Positions 21,535-34,474 are shown, counted from the stretch's first letter. The stretch: DNA of 64,000 bases from Diphasiastrum complanatum (GCA_029204225.1 CM055099.1:60715449-60779448); one strand, 5' to 3'. Translations and numbers: made by a program. Notes: generated by a model not told the origin, from the letters alone.

Positions 21535-21964
21535 GTCGGCTAAGGCAAATGCAAGGTAGCCAATGCAAAAAAATTAGCGTATAAGTCTGGTGACTGCCTC
21601 ATGGTGTGTCCACTGCCACCCTATACGCCCTATCTTGTATAGATGCATGTGGTTGTGTCCTGACTCTAACATGTGAGTGTGCTCCAACCTGTAGTCTCTC
21701 CCAACACCTCCCATAGCCGCCATAGGAACTGCCGCCTCTGTTGAAACCTGGGACACTACCCTTAATAGGCCCTCCCCCAACTGACTCCCCCTTATAGACA
21801 AGCCTCTCCTATAGATGATGGCCTTGCTGCTGTTGTTGATGGTGGTTGTGATGGGCCTACTTCTGTCAATGAAGTATGCGATGGCCCTGCTACTGATGGA
21901 CTAGGCCATGTGGCCCTGCTGTTATTGTTGTTGTTGCTAATGGAGGCCGTGATGGGCCTACTAC

Positions 21965-22335
21965 TTATGAACTAGGCCATGATGGCCCTGTGCCAGAAGG
22001 TGCACCACTATTGCCAGCCCCTGATCCTGTGCCAATAGAACCTATGCCCATGGTCTGCCCATCTAGCCTGGTCAAACCAAGCAAGTGTGATCTGCAAAAG
22101 GTAGCATAGCAAAACAAGCAACGCCATCTGCGTGCACATGAACCTCTACAAACTATAGTGTCTCCTTCCAAGAGATCCACCTCAGCCCATAAGCCTTGTC
22201 CCACCACAAACATGGCTATAGAAACCATTAACGAATGATGACTAATATCCTTCATCCATTTTTGGAAAAGTGTGTGGTGGTTTTCTCTAGTAGGCCTCTT
22301 AAAGAGCATCTTCCGACTTCGTACTGTCCTGAGCA
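21965..22335 (-). pseudogene. hAT N-terminal BED-finger region, degenerate
   Basis: On the minus strand a CxxC-type stretch (RRWRCLFCYATFCRSHLLGL) fits a BED zinc finger of the form W.CxxC...H. The following residues are Gly/Ser rich. The reading frame extends to 22381, but its first residues are antisense to a Gypsy RT scrap and are not part of the transposase. Confidence 0.45.
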
Positions 22336-22339
22336 TGTA

Positions 22340-22490
22340 TTCTAAGAAAAGCTCTATGCCAAGGAATTGAAATGTGTTCAAACCAAATTACGATATTTGG
22401 GCCATATCATTTCTGATCAGGAAATTGAAATCAACTATGACAAAGTTCTTAAGGTACGAGAGTGGCTGATCCCAAAGAGAATTTGAAAAA
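22340..22490 (+). pseudogene. Short Gypsy RT fragment
   Basis: The plus frame reads KLYAKELKC, then YLGHIISDQEIEINYDKV and VREWLIPK, the thumb-side RT motif of Gypsy (KCEF...YLGHIIS..G...D..K...I..WP.P). It stops at a TGA near 22483, and the following residues (KIISWL) continue the pattern. Nothing else of this element is nearby. Confidence 0.7.
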
Positions 22491-22681
22491 TCATTTCTTG
22501 GCTCCACAAGATTTTTTAACCAATACACAATCTTTCCCACCCACACACAGACCTAAACGCAGGCCCAAGAGTAGTGGTTTAGAGGCAAGTCAAGGGGCAG
22601 AGGCCTTGTCACAGGCACCTAGCGGATTGAGAGGCCAGGGTGGTGCACCATTAACCCCAAAATATTATCTTGTTCCATCAT

Positions 22682-22791
22682 ATTACAATGAATCACTAGT
22701 ATCTTTCCATGGAAGGACGTATAAACAATGCCACTTATTACAATGAATCACTAGTATCTTTCCATGGAAAGACGTATAAACAATGCCAATG
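22682..22791. repeat. 55-bp tandem duplication
   Basis: ATTACAATGAATCACTAGTA begins at 22682 and again at 22737. The units differ only at a couple of positions (GGAAGGACG versus GGAAAGACG). Confidence 0.85.
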
Positions 22792-22799
22792 ACAAGCAA

Positions 22800-25700
22800 T
22801 CTCTAGGACAAGGTTTAGAATGATGAGTGCCAATGGTCTTAAATTGACAAAAAATATGGACAAGTGAATCTCTTACATTATAAGGAGGTAAAGTATATCT
22901 TTCCTAGAAAGAACTATAAGGAACCCTAGAATTCACGAAAGACTTGACAGTAGAAAGACAAGCTTCTCATGATTCATTGAGAAATATGGGGCCATTAGAC
23001 ACATCTAAGGCATAAGGCAATGCTCTGCTGCATGCATGGCTATTTTTCCATAACATATGTACGATGTGATTAATTTGAAACACTTTGCAACCTCACGCAG
23101 ATTCTTCACAAAGTCAAGCTTAGCCGGTTAAGAAACCTAAAATTGGAAAAGACATGTTTGTTTCTTCCACCATGATAGCATCAGATGCACGGAAGGCCCG
23201 AGGGCAGGGCCCTCCCCTGCGTAATGCTGTGTGAGAGGGTCTCGATGCTTCTAGAATTTTCCAGGAGATTTTGGCTCGCAGAATGGGAGAGAGAACATCG
23301 CGATGTCGTGGGGGCGATGGGAGAGGAGTGTCGCCTCTTTTCCGTCGTTAGGTGGGCCATTGGTAGAGGAGCATCTTCTACAACGCAGCAGCATGGAAGC
23401 ATAGATATGATTTCTTTCTTGAATCATTGTGATTGAGATTCAGGTTCATTGGTAGGCTGACAGCCGCTGGTTATGCCTTTCTCCTTCGCATTTTCTTGAT
23501 GCTATTGATCTGCTGTGGTTTGTTGTTGATTAACACTTTATCCTACTGTGGTGTTTGGATTGTGGTGCGAATGTTGCCTCCTTTCCTTCGCTTGCCTCTT
23601 GTTTGGTGATGGTGGTGGTCTAACAATCATTCGTGGCTACTGGATGTTGGCCCTACCTGTGCAAATTTTCTATGGAAACGCCCTGTTTTCCTTACCTGCT
23701 TTTGGCTTATGTTTGTCGCTTATGGTGTTTCTCACTCTATTGCTTGGTTTGCTATGGTTTTCTGATGTCCTACCATGTCATCTGAAATGGTATGGCTCTC
23801 TGAACTATACCAGATTATTTGGGAGGCACTTCTCTGTTTTCATTGCTTACTTTCTGATTGATTGGAGTTGTCTGTGAGAAAATGAAGTAATTTAACAATA
23901 TTTCAATCCATGTACGTTATTTAAGGTCATGTCTAGAAAGACAAAAGAAAAAACAAGACAGAATATTCTAGATTCTAAATGTTTCCTTACCCATTACCTA
24001 GACTTGTTCTCAGCCGTAGGGCTATAAACACTATATGAGATTTATATATGCATTCCTTTGCTATTATCTTGTTTAGAACGTAGATCCTGCTAGCAGCTGT
24101 TTTGGTCAATATTGACATTTTTTGTTGAAAAAAGCATCCATGGGCTATTTCATCATGTGCTGCATCTGGCCAGATTAATTAATATCTTGAATGCTAGCAA
24201 CCATTGACCGGGCATATTGAAGATATTTGATGCATCGTTGAGTTGTTATATCATTTATCTTTGCCAAACTTAATTCTCTTTTCTCTAGTTAGTTTTGCTT
24301 TTACTTTCTGAATAATCTGTTGCGAGGAGTATTTAATTGTTCACACTCTCTTACTCATGTAATGACAAACAAAAATCTGGAAAGCAAGTCTTTATTGCAC
24401 AGAATCTGGAAGCAAGTCTGTAATAGAACAAATCTGAAAGCATTGTTTGTGACTGACACGTTCCTTCTCTCCAGCCATACTTGGAACGGTCTGCGTAGTC
24501 TTGTAATGTCCAGATTTTTGCCCAAAACTATCTTGTTGGAGAACCACAGTTAAGTAGCTCCAATCTGCACTGAAATGATTTCAAGCATTTCGATATTCTG
24601 AAAACTAGTTAGACTTTCCCATTTTTAAATAGCTTACGAGCAAACAAAAACAAAATAAAAAAAGCAAAGAATACAATAACAGTTCAGGGGTACTTGAAAA
24701 TGGTCCTCTCAGTAAAAGTTTCAACTCTGTGAATAGATTTGTTTTTGAGAAGATGCAAGAACCTCAATATAGAAGCAATGGTTTAGACTTCTCCATTTAG
24801 ACACTAGCAACGTGCATAAGCGTACATAAGTAGTTAGACTTCTGAATCCAACATTAGAACGCAGAGGTAGGCGCCTATTGTGAACCTCTGTGAACAGATC
24901 ATTTTTCAGAAATGTAAGAAACCGAATTTGCAAGCAGCAATATCTGTGAACAACTGTTTGATCTAATAATGAAGCACAGGTGAGTAACACATGATATATC
25001 ACCAGAAGGCTAATGCAAACAACCTAAGATAATGCAATCCCATAGTATAAACCACGAAAAATATGAAGGTCGAAAACTTGAACTACGTACCTTTTTTTAG
25101 TGTTAGGAAAAGGTTATAAGGTCGGTATACTAGACAAGAACTAGTCTAATGGCAGCCACGGAGAAAGAACGGAAGAAAGGAATACTCCAGCCACGGAGAA
25201 ACTACGGAGGAAAGGATGATTAGCATATTAGTATAGCATTTTGATGAGTATCAAAAGTGAATTTTGTGTTGTTTTTGTTAAAAAATTGTACGTAGTAATT
25301 TTGTGACATTTTCATAAGGTGTTATTATGTTGTATTGCACAAGGTTTTACTTTTGTTTTACTAAGCACTTATTTGAGTAGCCATTTCAATAGCATTCATT
25401 GTATTCCACTTTAACCACATTTCAAGAATGTTTTTGGTAGGACTTTTGGTTTAGGTTTATGTTGTCTTGTTTTTTGCAATCAATGAGAATTCTACAACAA
25501 ATAGCCTTCATTGCAATTAACATTGTGCTTGGTTGGCTGTAACTTATTTCATCTATTTTTTACATGTGTTTGGTCTGGCAAAATTTCATTATAGTTTTTT
25601 TTTAATGGCTATTTTGTGATAGTCTTCATCCATGAACAAGCTCCATCCATGAAAGAGAATCATAGAAGCCATATATCAAATTTTTTCTATTGTTTCTATT

Positions 25701-26100
25701 GACATTATTATTGAAATTTCACAATTCTAGCTTGTATAGTTTGATGTAATTCCACTTGTAAGTGATGATGTGACACATGCAACATGTATAGATGCTTAGC
25801 CCTATGCCTAATCATGCAAATTCCTCACACGGGTTCTATTGGCATCTTTTCTAATGAGTACAATATATACATTAGCATTGTAGAGAGAATGTAGGACCAT
25901 TTTTAGCAAGATTTACCTTGTCGGTGGATCTCGAGATCTTGAGGTCAATGATAGGGTTGATGGAAATTTTAGGGCATTGAATTTAGGTTCAGGTCAAGCA
26001 AGGTTGAAGGGTAACCCTAAACCCTATATCCGAGATGGATATGTATATATATCTATGAGATTTTATCATAGATCTTGATGAAAAAACGAGATCTTTTCAC
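22800..26100. other. Non-coding stretch, nothing recognised
   Basis: Open frames at 23185-23436, 23548-23877 and 24320-24553 have no motif, no splice context and no repeat relatives. I see no transposon end or RNA gene. Confidence 0.4.
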
Positions 26101-26159
26101 TTTCCTTTGTGAAAACTATGCAAATAATAGCTCGATAATTCTACATTGTCATGTACATA

Positions 26160-27190
26160 TGTCAATCACACGTGTGGAGCATGTTCCCATGTGAGAATAG
26201 TAGGCCTAATTGCATTAGATCATTAATGTCACAAATAGAAAGTAATGTGAAACTAGACAGAATATAGTTAGGTAGTAGCATGCCAAGTGTCATCATGAGG
26301 ATGGACCTCAATCTCCTCATGACTTGTACAAATCAAAAGCATGATTAGGGATAGGTATTTGGGTCATGAACTCTAGCTCAATCAATGGTCAACACATGTT
26401 CTATTTTGTGAAGATGCAAAAGTGAAAGTGGTGGACTTCAATCTACCACCCTCATCTCATCGGTCTATAAGGTCCAATCACATTTAGAGGTTCACAAAGA
26501 GAGGCCCAATCATGTTTCAAGGCTCTTTGTGAAATCTGACAAATTCTAGCTTGATTTTGTACACTTTGTAAATCACGCATCATGTGAGAGCATGCTCCCA
26601 CGTGTGTAGATCAGATGTACGTAGGTTAGATCCCAATCATAGGGGGTAGTTAATCAATTTGGTCATGATTCCTAAAATCAAGGGCCAAACTCCATAAATC
26701 AAGGAAGTTGGTGATTGATCTAACTACCAAATTTGGTAAACCTAATGCCATTAGGTCAAATTGACATGAGTAGGTAAACCCAATGCTGATTTGACACCTG
26801 AACATGTGCTAGACACTCAGCCAGCCAAGGATAGGATCGTCCTTGTACAATCATTCATCCATTCCAATTGTGTGAGATCAGATTTTGGAGTTCATTGACA
26901 ATCTTAAGTTTCTATTCTATTTGCATGATGATTTTGTAATGTGTATGCAATCTAAACTTAGTCAAGATCATTCTTTGTTCACATGCCATACTACAAGTTG
27001 TACTTCACACGTGTGAAGTCGGAGTTGCATGTTTTGATATTATTTTGATTGCTCTTAATTCAAATTGCCAATCTAGATCAATTTTTGAGTGCTAGTTTTG
27101 TAATAGTTGGTTAATCAATCAATCACTCACTCTTGAGAATCAATTAGAGATTCATTTATGGTCCAATTTGCTATACTTTCAACACTCTCC
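26160..27190. repeat. Old LTR-like sequence with CACGTG palindromes
   Basis: CACACGTGTGGAGCATGTTCCC (about 26168), ATGTGAGAGCATGCTCCCACGTGTG (about 26583) and CACACGTGTGAAG (about 27006) resemble the palindrome-bearing ends of the Copia LTRs at 1672, 30400 and 50609. There is no clear boundary, PBS or PPT, so this is a degenerate relative at best. Confidence 0.3.
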
Positions 27191-27300
27191 ACATGCAAAT
27201 TAGTGGATTTTGACATTCTGTGAATAATTTTTTTGTGAATTTTGTGAGTTTCTTCTACTCATGATCCAACAAAATGGTAGCACATGGTGTGCTACTCTTT

Positions 27301-28380
27301 TTATGTCACTACATGACTTTTAAGAACAAGAATTGTGGTTTGATGCATATTTAAAATTTTGATATAATGTTGTAGCAGAGTTACCAGTGTAGCAAGAGCT
27401 TGGTTCTTTGTCACTAGAATGTACTTCATTACTCTCTTGAGTGATTTCCAATGTTGGAATCCTAGATTAGACATAAATTGAGATAGTGTGCTAACAGTAT
27501 ATGCCAGATCATGTCTAGTGCACACCATCGCATACATTAATGAACTAATGAAGGATTGGTTTGGAAAGTTATTCATATCAGAAGTCTCAGCGGGTGTCGA
27601 GAGACTCATATTCTTACTAGGCTTGAATACTAGATCAATTGGCGAATCAATTGGTCTTCTTATTAGAATTTGCATTCAATAGTAGTGCATGATGAACAGT
27701 GAGTCACTCCTCGACTGTTGTCCAAAAAGCTTGAGGTGAATACCTCTCTAGTAGATGTGTCATTAGAGCAGATCTTTGAACATTTGGATGCTTATCATGA
27801 TCAGACTCAGAGGAAGAATGACAAGGTACAGAAGTGAAAGGTATTGAGACAAAGTTGTCTTTAATGTTGGCAGTCGATAGTTTGTCATTTGAACCAGTAA
27901 TGAATTCATGTTTTTTCATTTTGAAATCATGAAATTTGTCTTCTAGGAAGACTAGATCTTTGCTAATAAGTATCTAACCATATTCAAGATCGAAGACCTT
28001 GTAGGCCTTGTGATATGATGGATATCCAAGAAATATAGTCTTGGAACTGGTTCGGTCGAATTTCTTCCTTAAATACAAAGGTACTTGGGTGTAGCAAACA
28101 CATTCGAAGACTTGTAGGTGGTTTGTGGATGTCTTTGTACTTGACCAAACCTCCTCATGGATTTTATTGTTGACGGCCTTCGTTCTGCAATGATTCTAAA
28201 TGTAACAAATTGTTGTGATTGCTTCTGCCCAGAACTTGTTTGGAAAATTAACAACAATTCAGCTAGTCCATTCTGCTATGGGGTGCATCTTGAGGTATAA
28301 TGCATCTATATTCCAGCTTCACTTAGAAAGTTGTTCTTCATATTCGAAATGAACTCTCCCCCTCCATCTGTGTGAGTTTT
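27301..28380 (-). pseudogene. Copia integrase to RNase H remnant
   Basis: On the minus strand, integrase core residues (HTDGGGEFISN, then QNGLAE) start at the right edge near 28375. Next come the integrase C-terminal region (FWAEAI, FECVCYTQVP, IFLGYPSYHKAYKVFD, SKDLVFLED) and, after a deletion of most of the RT, RNase H sequence at 27301-27675 (SSLMYAMVCTRHDLAYTVS, LSQFMSN). Several stops break the frame. The right end joins head-on to an opposite-strand Copia Gag near 28385 with a short shared AAAGATC. Confidence 0.75.
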
Positions 28381-28388
28381 GATAAGCA

Positions 28389-30284
28389 AAAGATCAAGAT
28401 GAAGAGGAGGATGATTCCTCTCAAGATACTACTTCAAAGAAGAAGAAAAAAGATGTTAAGTGCTTTTGTGGCAAGAAAGGCCACTATGTCGCCACCAATT
28501 GTTGCAAGAAGAAGAACCAATTCAAGAAAGCCAACATCTCTCATGAGAAAGAAGACTTTATTGGAAGTGACGGGGAGTGCTCACTTATGGCATCAAGCTT
28601 CTCCTCTTCCACCTTCAAGAAGGATGACACTTGGTATGTTGATAGTGGAGCATCATCTCATATGTGTAGCTCCAAGGATTCCTTTTCATCTACTATGCCT
28701 TATGAAGGAATCAAGAAGTCCATATATATTGCAAGTAATCAAGAGTGCAAAATTGAAGGAGTAGGGACTATTCCCTTGAAGCTTGCATCATCAAAAGTTC
28801 TATCTCTTCACAAGGTTCTTTTTGTTCCCAAGCTTACAAAGAATCTTTTAAGTGCTGGCCAATTACTTGATGGTGGCCTTGATGTCAATTTCCATATCGA
28901 CAATTGTGTGATCAAGAAGGATGTTGAGACCCTTGCACATGGATCTAGATATGAAGGCATCTACAAATTGGATCCAAGAGAGAGTGCAAAAATCTCTTGA
29001 TGTTGCTTATGTATCCAAGCCTTCAAAGGAGGATGATCACACAAGATGCACATATCTTCTTTCTTCAAGATTTATGGTGCATGATTATTTCATATTATTC
29101 AAAGCATATGTTGAGATGGAATTCTCATTGAAGATCAAAGCTTTGAGGAGTGATGGAGCTCTTGGAGGAAATACACCATATGAAGTATTATTCAAAAAGA
29201 AGCCTAAGGATGAACACCTGAGAGTCCTTGGAAGTTTATGCTTTGCACATATTCCCTTGGAAATGAGGATGGATGATCCAAGCTCATGGATCATGGTTGG
29301 ATGCTTATCCACCAAGGAGGCCTATAAAGCCTTTATACTCTCTATTTCAAAAGTGATTGAGAGTAGATAAGTCATTTTTTATGAAGATCTACATTCAACT
29401 TTGGAAGGGGCCAAGATGAAGGCATCTCAAGATGAATCTCAAATCATATCTATTGAAGATTATCAAGATGTGAAGGGGTCGAGGTTTGAGGAGGGGCCTC
29501 CTCAACAAATGATTTCAAGGGGATATTCAAGATGGATGGCCAAGTATTTATGGCTTATCTTTTATGATATTAAATAGAGGCAAGTTTCAGGTGGTATTCA
29601 CTTCAACATATTCTCTCATGCTTCTCTTTCATTACTTGATGTACCAACTTGCTTTTATGAGATTTCTACATCTCATAGTTGGAGTGAGGTAATGCTTGTC
29701 TTGTATTATGACTTTAGTATGGACATATTACTTGCCATTCATGGCTTATATATGTTTCCAATTTACTTAGACAACAAGTGGTTGAGTCATCAAGTGTATG
29801 CTCTTGGATCTAGTAAGAGCAAGAATGAGCTTGTTGCTCATAGTTTGAAAATTCATGTTTTTACATGGTTTGAGGCAATTTGTAAACTTATCTTGAGATT
29901 AAGTGCTTGAAGGACACTTACATCCTTGAGCAAGTGTTTAGCCTCAAGAAAATCAATATTTCATTTGATATCAAGATTAGATCCATCATGGATAAAGTTC
30001 ATAGTATGTGGACTAGTCAAGCTAGAATGCTTAATCTTGATTATCAACACTTTTGCTCATCTTATGATCTTCATCTCTTTGATCTTTGTGATATTTATGA
30101 GGCAATATGGAAGCCTCTTATTTTCATCATGGTGCAGCCATCTTCATGCAAGTGGTACTTTCAAATCAAATATCATCATCAAGCATGGAGGAAGCAAATG
30201 GATATAGTGGCAAAGTGGTGGAATGCTCTTCAAAGATGTTGGCAAATTATTTCTACCAAAGAAGTCTTATCATTGATATGGTGA
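28389..30284 (+). pseudogene. Gag-protease derivative, copy 2 (broken)
   Basis: The zinc knuckle is damaged: CFCGKKGHYVATNC has one residue too few between the first two cysteines and one too many before the last. Protease with DSGASSH follows in the frame at 28587-29000. A shift leads to 28921-29370, which keeps LRSDGALGG, so the second integrase Asp is still present here, and joins directly to TPYEVLFKKKP. Later frames (29692-29910, 29907-30284) carry the family's unassigned tail, including YALGSSKSK, TYILEQ and MWTSQARML. At least two frameshifts and stops make it non-functional as one protein. Confidence 0.82.
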
Positions 30285-30387
30285 GGGTGCTGCTATGATG
30301 GATCCCTTGGCTAGTCTACACTTCATATGCATACCAAAGGATCCACTCAAAAAAGTTTCACAAACTCCTTGATCTTACCAAGCTAGT

Positions 30388-30608
30388 TTTTGAGGAGTGT
30401 GAAAAATTGTCAAAAATCTATCTTGGTTATTTCATGATTTTATGTTTGTGAGTACATTTCACATGTGTGGAGCATGTTCCCGCACGTGTAAAATAGTTAT
30501 AAATAGTTTATAATTTTGACTTTAGTGTGAAAATTCACACATGTGAGAATGTCCTAATGCATGAAATTGATCTCCTAAGCGTGGCTCATGCACTATAAAT
30601 CCCCCATG
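30388..30608 (+). repeat. PPT and truncated 3' LTR of copy 2
   Basis: TTTTTGAGGAG is followed at 30400 by TGTGAAAAATTGTC. CACATGTGTGGAGCATGTTCCC and GCACGTGTAAAA lie within it. A TATA-like CTATAAATCC is near 30591. The LTR is cut at about 30608, where Gypsy leader or Gag sequence begins. Confidence 0.7.
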
Positions 30609-32095
30609 AGAGAATATGTTGGAGTGAATACCACTTGAAACTTGCTCTCTTTACCATGAACTTTGAGCCACATCCACAAACTCTTTCGAGAGATGGGAGC
30701 CTACAAGTGCTGAAGTTGCCTTTGACCGTCCACAATTTCATGCTGCTGAGTCTTCTCACACATGAGCTCATTTGAATGGGGCTTTTGCCAACCAAGGTCC
30801 TCGTACTGAAAAATGCACACCCAAGCTAGACCTTCCTAAGTACGATGGAAATTTAGACCCTCAAAGATTTCTCCACGTCTTTGAGAATGCTTGCGATGTC
30901 TATGGTGAGACATCTCCCAAAGCCATGGTCCAACTTTTCTCGATGACCATGATCGATCGCGTACATGACTGGTTCTTCAACTTGGATCATGAAGATAAAT
31001 GTGATTGGTCACTCTTGAAAGAGTCCTTCATCAAGCGACTCAAACCATTTCATTTGATAAAGAGTCCCTTTGTCAAACTAAGTAATATCAAAATGACAAA
31101 GGATTAAAAAGTACGTGACTATATCGAACGATTTAAACGCTTAAAAAGTCAAGTACAAGAACAACCCACGAAATCAATGCTCATCATCTGGTTTCTAGTC
31201 GGACTTCCCAAATGGATCAGACATGAGCTCAGATCTAATGATGAATACACATCCTTAAAACAAGCCGTTGTCTGACGTCGTCCGAGAAGAGGACAAAGGA
31301 TCGGATGTTGATGAACCTAGAGAATGGAGAGCACATCGTGTTGTCCATAAATCCAAACCGAACGAGGAAACTCGAGAACAACTATGAAAATCTCAGATGG
31401 AGTTGCTTAACCAGCAACACCAACAACAAATGGAGAAACTTACAAAAGAGTTTCAAAACACTCGGAAGTCTATACAAAGTTCCATGCCAGGTCAGTTACC
31501 CATTGGCAAGATACATCATATACATGACAATGCCTGGTGCCCTTATTGTAGGGGTGCACACACTAGAAATGAATGCCCATCTTATCAACTGGTACCAGAT
31601 ACCTCTTTGATTAAATGCAAAATATGTGACTTCATGGGCCATTCCTCTTTTTATTGCTACTACAATCCAAGGAACCAGTATCACGACCGATTAGGAGGAC
31701 AATACCAGCCTCCTAGAAATCAATTTGTTTCATGGAACCCATCACATCAATATCCTCCATGAAACAATCCCCAAGTTCATATCCAAGAGCTGCCTAGACA
31801 ACCCAGACACGAAACTCAGCCTCAACTGGCACCCTTAGGTCCACCTCCAAGGGGCCACCCAGATATAGGAGCACAAAAACATCAACCCCATAAAGAATCA
31901 ACTCAAACCCATTTTGTTGATCACTCCTATAATCCATTATACCATCAAGATACCACACCCACTTCTGGTAGTTTCACACACTATCATGAGGATACCTCAT
32001 GCTCATGTAAACGAGATGAGTATTCTCCAAATCCAGAAACTCCAGGTGCTAGATGCAAAAATAGTCTAATAGAAAGCTTATGCTAAATATAATCA
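30609..32095 (+). pseudogene. Gypsy Gag remnant
   Basis: The plus frame at 30772-31107 has the Gag capsid domain (LDLPKYDGNLDPQRFLHVFE, DWFFNLDHEDKCDW, KRLKP). After a TAA the frame goes on with DYIERFKRLKSQVQE and FLVGLPKWIRHELR. The frame at 31397-31762 has a coiled stretch, then two knuckles, CPYCRGAHTRNEC and CKICDFMGHSSFYC, then Pro/Gln-rich sequence. Knuckle layout and capsid match the Gypsy Gag at 10060-11582. It ends abruptly near 32095 without protease. Confidence 0.8.
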
Positions 32096-33394
32096 CAATT
32101 TTAAGTGTTCTAACCCAACAGGATCTTAAAAATTAATTCATACTCACAAAAACAAGATTACCGTCCACCGAAGAGATTAGAAATGGTTTGTGTGTGTGCG
32201 GTATTACTGGAAGTCAGATTCAATATGAAGTTTAGTTCTGAATAGATTGAAGTAGTAGTGTGATATTGCAAGTTCCTCAGACGTCAAAGACAGCCATCGT
32301 CTGATCAGATTCGAAGGAGTCGTAGACATCCGTGTTCCGATCAGAGTGAGTAAACAAGTGCAATCAAATAGTGATAAAGTGCATTCAATCACAACAAGCA
32401 TTCATCTATGTTATACACAGATAGAAAAGTGTGATGCTGCTATATTACACTGAAGCACAATAAAATAGCAATTGCAACCAAAAATGGCGGCGTAACTGGG
32501 AGGCTCAAGTAATACGTCTCATGGACGGAGCTTCAAGTAATTTGTGCTGGGGTGATCTATTTATAGATTGCATCCATGTATTAACTACATTAAATGTTTG
32601 TCACCTAATTAGGTAAGCCGTTGTACTTGGAAGTATATGGCTTTTGTGACAACTGTATATAGTGTATACTGTCAACGAATTAGGAATGTTGACGCGGACG
32701 AGGACATCGCAAATTCTCTCACTTCGCATTTTACGTGAAGTGGTTTTCTCTCACTTCGTAAATTTTGGGAAGTGGCGGGAAACGTCCTTCGTTCAAAATC
32801 GATGACCTTCGCTTTTTTCCTCTCTTCAGGTTTTTCGCGAAAAGCTGAAAGTGCCCTAAAACAGTTCAAGTCTTGAAGTAGATGACCTTCAAAAATTTCT
32901 CTCTCTTCACATTTTGCAAAAAGCCAAATGTGCCCTAAAATGGTTGAACTTTGAACTGTGTCTAAGTGTCTATTTCGGGAAAGTGTGAAAAATACAAATT
33001 GTGTGACATTAGTGTATTTCTGCAGACTGTTGCAACACTTAGTGTATTTCTGCAGACTATTGGAAAAGTAATGTAAATTTGCAGACTTGTTCTAAATGCT
33101 AGTTCTTGGAAGTCCTTGAAGATGGCCAAGTCTTCAATGACTTAACATCTGAACTTGAAATTATGACAGGATTGGTTACCCTTTGCTAGAGATCAGCCGT
33201 AAGCCCATTGTAGACATTCTTCAAATAATTTGGTTGTCTAAGTTTGTGATTCCTGCAGGTATCAGATGAGCAGACGCAGAACCAAAGTTGGTTTTACCTG
33301 ACCCTAGATCAATGATCAATAAACGTGTAGGGAGAATCATGAAATAGAAATTAGTCATTCACCAAGGAGGCAATTGTGGGCTTAATTTCCAACA
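32096..33394 (-). repeat. Copia 3' LTR, left end not defined
   Basis: On the minus strand the LTR starts at 33394 with TGTTGGAAATTAAGCCCAC, preceded by a purine tract. A TATA-like CTATAAATAG lies near 32568 and AATAAA-type signals farther on. GTATTTCTGCAGACT recurs (about 33013, 33045) and again near 39640 in another LTR, so the two may be related. A duplicated block of about 80 bp (GATGACCTTC...GTGCCCTAAAA) lies near 32800-32945. The left limit is inferred from the end of the Gypsy Gag. Confidence 0.55.
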
Positions 33395-33560
33395 GTCCCC
33401 CTTAAGGTCATGGTTGGTGCCTTGGAGCAGTATTGAAGGATCACTTGCCCTGAGAAAACTTTCTCCCAAATGAAATGATACTGGATTTCTATGTGCTTGT
33501 ATTTGTGTAATTTGTTGAGACAAATTGCTCCTAAGTAATAAAGACTTTCCCAACTTCAAA
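33395..33560 (-). pseudogene. Copia RNase H end and polypurine tract
   Basis: The minus strand reads GAICLNKLHKYKHIEIQYHF, then EKVFSGQVILQYCS. This matches the end of Copia RNase H (A-I-x-L-x-x-N...K-H-I-E-I-x-Y-H-F-I-R-E-K-V). It is followed by AAGGGGGACTG immediately before the LTR start. Upstream RNase H and RT are missing or unrecognisable. Confidence 0.75.
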
Positions 33561-33719
33561 CCCAGATAAACTTTGATGATATATTTATAGAATTATCAAT
33601 GATCAATATTCTTTAGAATACTGTATGAATTTATTACTTTAATGAATTGAGTAACATGCATTGACACCTGAAGAACTAAGAATCTTCTATGAACCATGTT
33701 TGATAGTATTATGAACACT

Positions 33720-34010
33720 GACCTTTCTTTGAAGGGATGTGCATGTACACACGAACGTACCTGAAGACTCACAGCAAGAATAAGAAGCCCTCCAGGCTTA
33801 AGGACTGACCTCTCTTTGAGGGTATGTGCATGTACTTGAGAAAGTGCCAGGAGAAACAAGATTTGAAACAAGAAGCTTTCTAAGCTTAAAGACAATAATC
33901 AAGAAGGCTTTTGACAAAGTCTATAATGAAGGCTCGGTAGAGTCTATAAAGAAGGCTTATTACTAAGTCTATAATGAAGGCTCAGAGGAGTTTATAAAGA
34001 ATAGGATAAG
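33720..34010. repeat. Short tandem repeats (48 bp and about 100 bp)
   Basis: AAGTCTATAATGAAGGCTC begins at 33917 and 33965 (48-bp period). GACCTTTCTTTGAAGGGATGTGC (about 33720) and GACCTCTCTTTGAGGGTATGTGC (about 33806) mark a longer diverged duplication. No coding pattern is seen. Confidence 0.6.
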
Positions 34011-34474
34011 GCCTAGGGTCTGATCACCCTAGTGACTTTTTCCACCATGATTGAGGATGGGCAACCTCTAGAAAAAAGGGCCTGGGAATTGATGGACATT
34101 ATGCAAAACAAGATGGACATATACCTTGGCTCTTCCTTAGGAAGATTGCACTTGGGTGAATTCCCAAGTTGTAATAAAAAAAAATCATATGTAAATAAAA
34201 GTCAAGTTTGAACCTTGTACCACCTACCTCCCACCTACTTTTCCACATGCATTCTAGGCTATTTGACACCTAGAATGGGGCGCCCTCCTACACTCTCCCT
34301 TCATATGCCAAATCACCATAATAACTCTCCCAAGCTAATACACATCACCCATTCACCCTCTCTAACTAATACACCTCATCCATGCACTCCACTTCACCGT
34401 AAGTCCAATTGGAGTCTTCCTCACACCTCATGCACTTGAACTTGACACCTCACTCACTTTGGAAGGACTCTCCA

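Larger units (their letters stand above)
19344..22335 (-). mobile_element. Degenerate hAT-type (DUF659 class) DNA transposon
   Basis: On the minus strand from right to left there is a BED-finger-like region (21965-22330), the DUF659 block in two tandem copies (21006-21534), a central transposase region (20410-20865) and a highly acidic tail (19344-19574). The order fits plant hAT transposases. Many frameshifts and an internal duplication make it inactive. Terminal inverted repeats and an 8-bp target duplication were not found. The right end abuts a Gypsy RT scrap near 22336. Confidence 0.72.
28384..30608 (+). mobile_element. Second copy of the Gag-protease Copia derivative, 5'-truncated
   Basis: The sequence parallels 1672-6760 from the end of Gag through protease, the collapsed integrase, the unassigned C-terminal region and the PPT into about 210 bp of LTR. 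It lacks the 5' LTR, leader and most of Gag. The left edge meets an antisense Copia integrase and the right edge meets a Gypsy Gag. It is the most diverged of the three copies. Confidence 0.85.

Noticed and set aside
21965-22381. Full 138-codon minus frame as the intact hAT N-terminus
   Set aside because: Its first residues are antisense to a recognisable Gypsy RT scrap, so only part belongs to the transposase.
23185-23877. Open frames of 83 and 109 codons
   Set aside because: No motif, no splice context and unusual composition (Trp/Cys/Leu-rich); best treated as chance.
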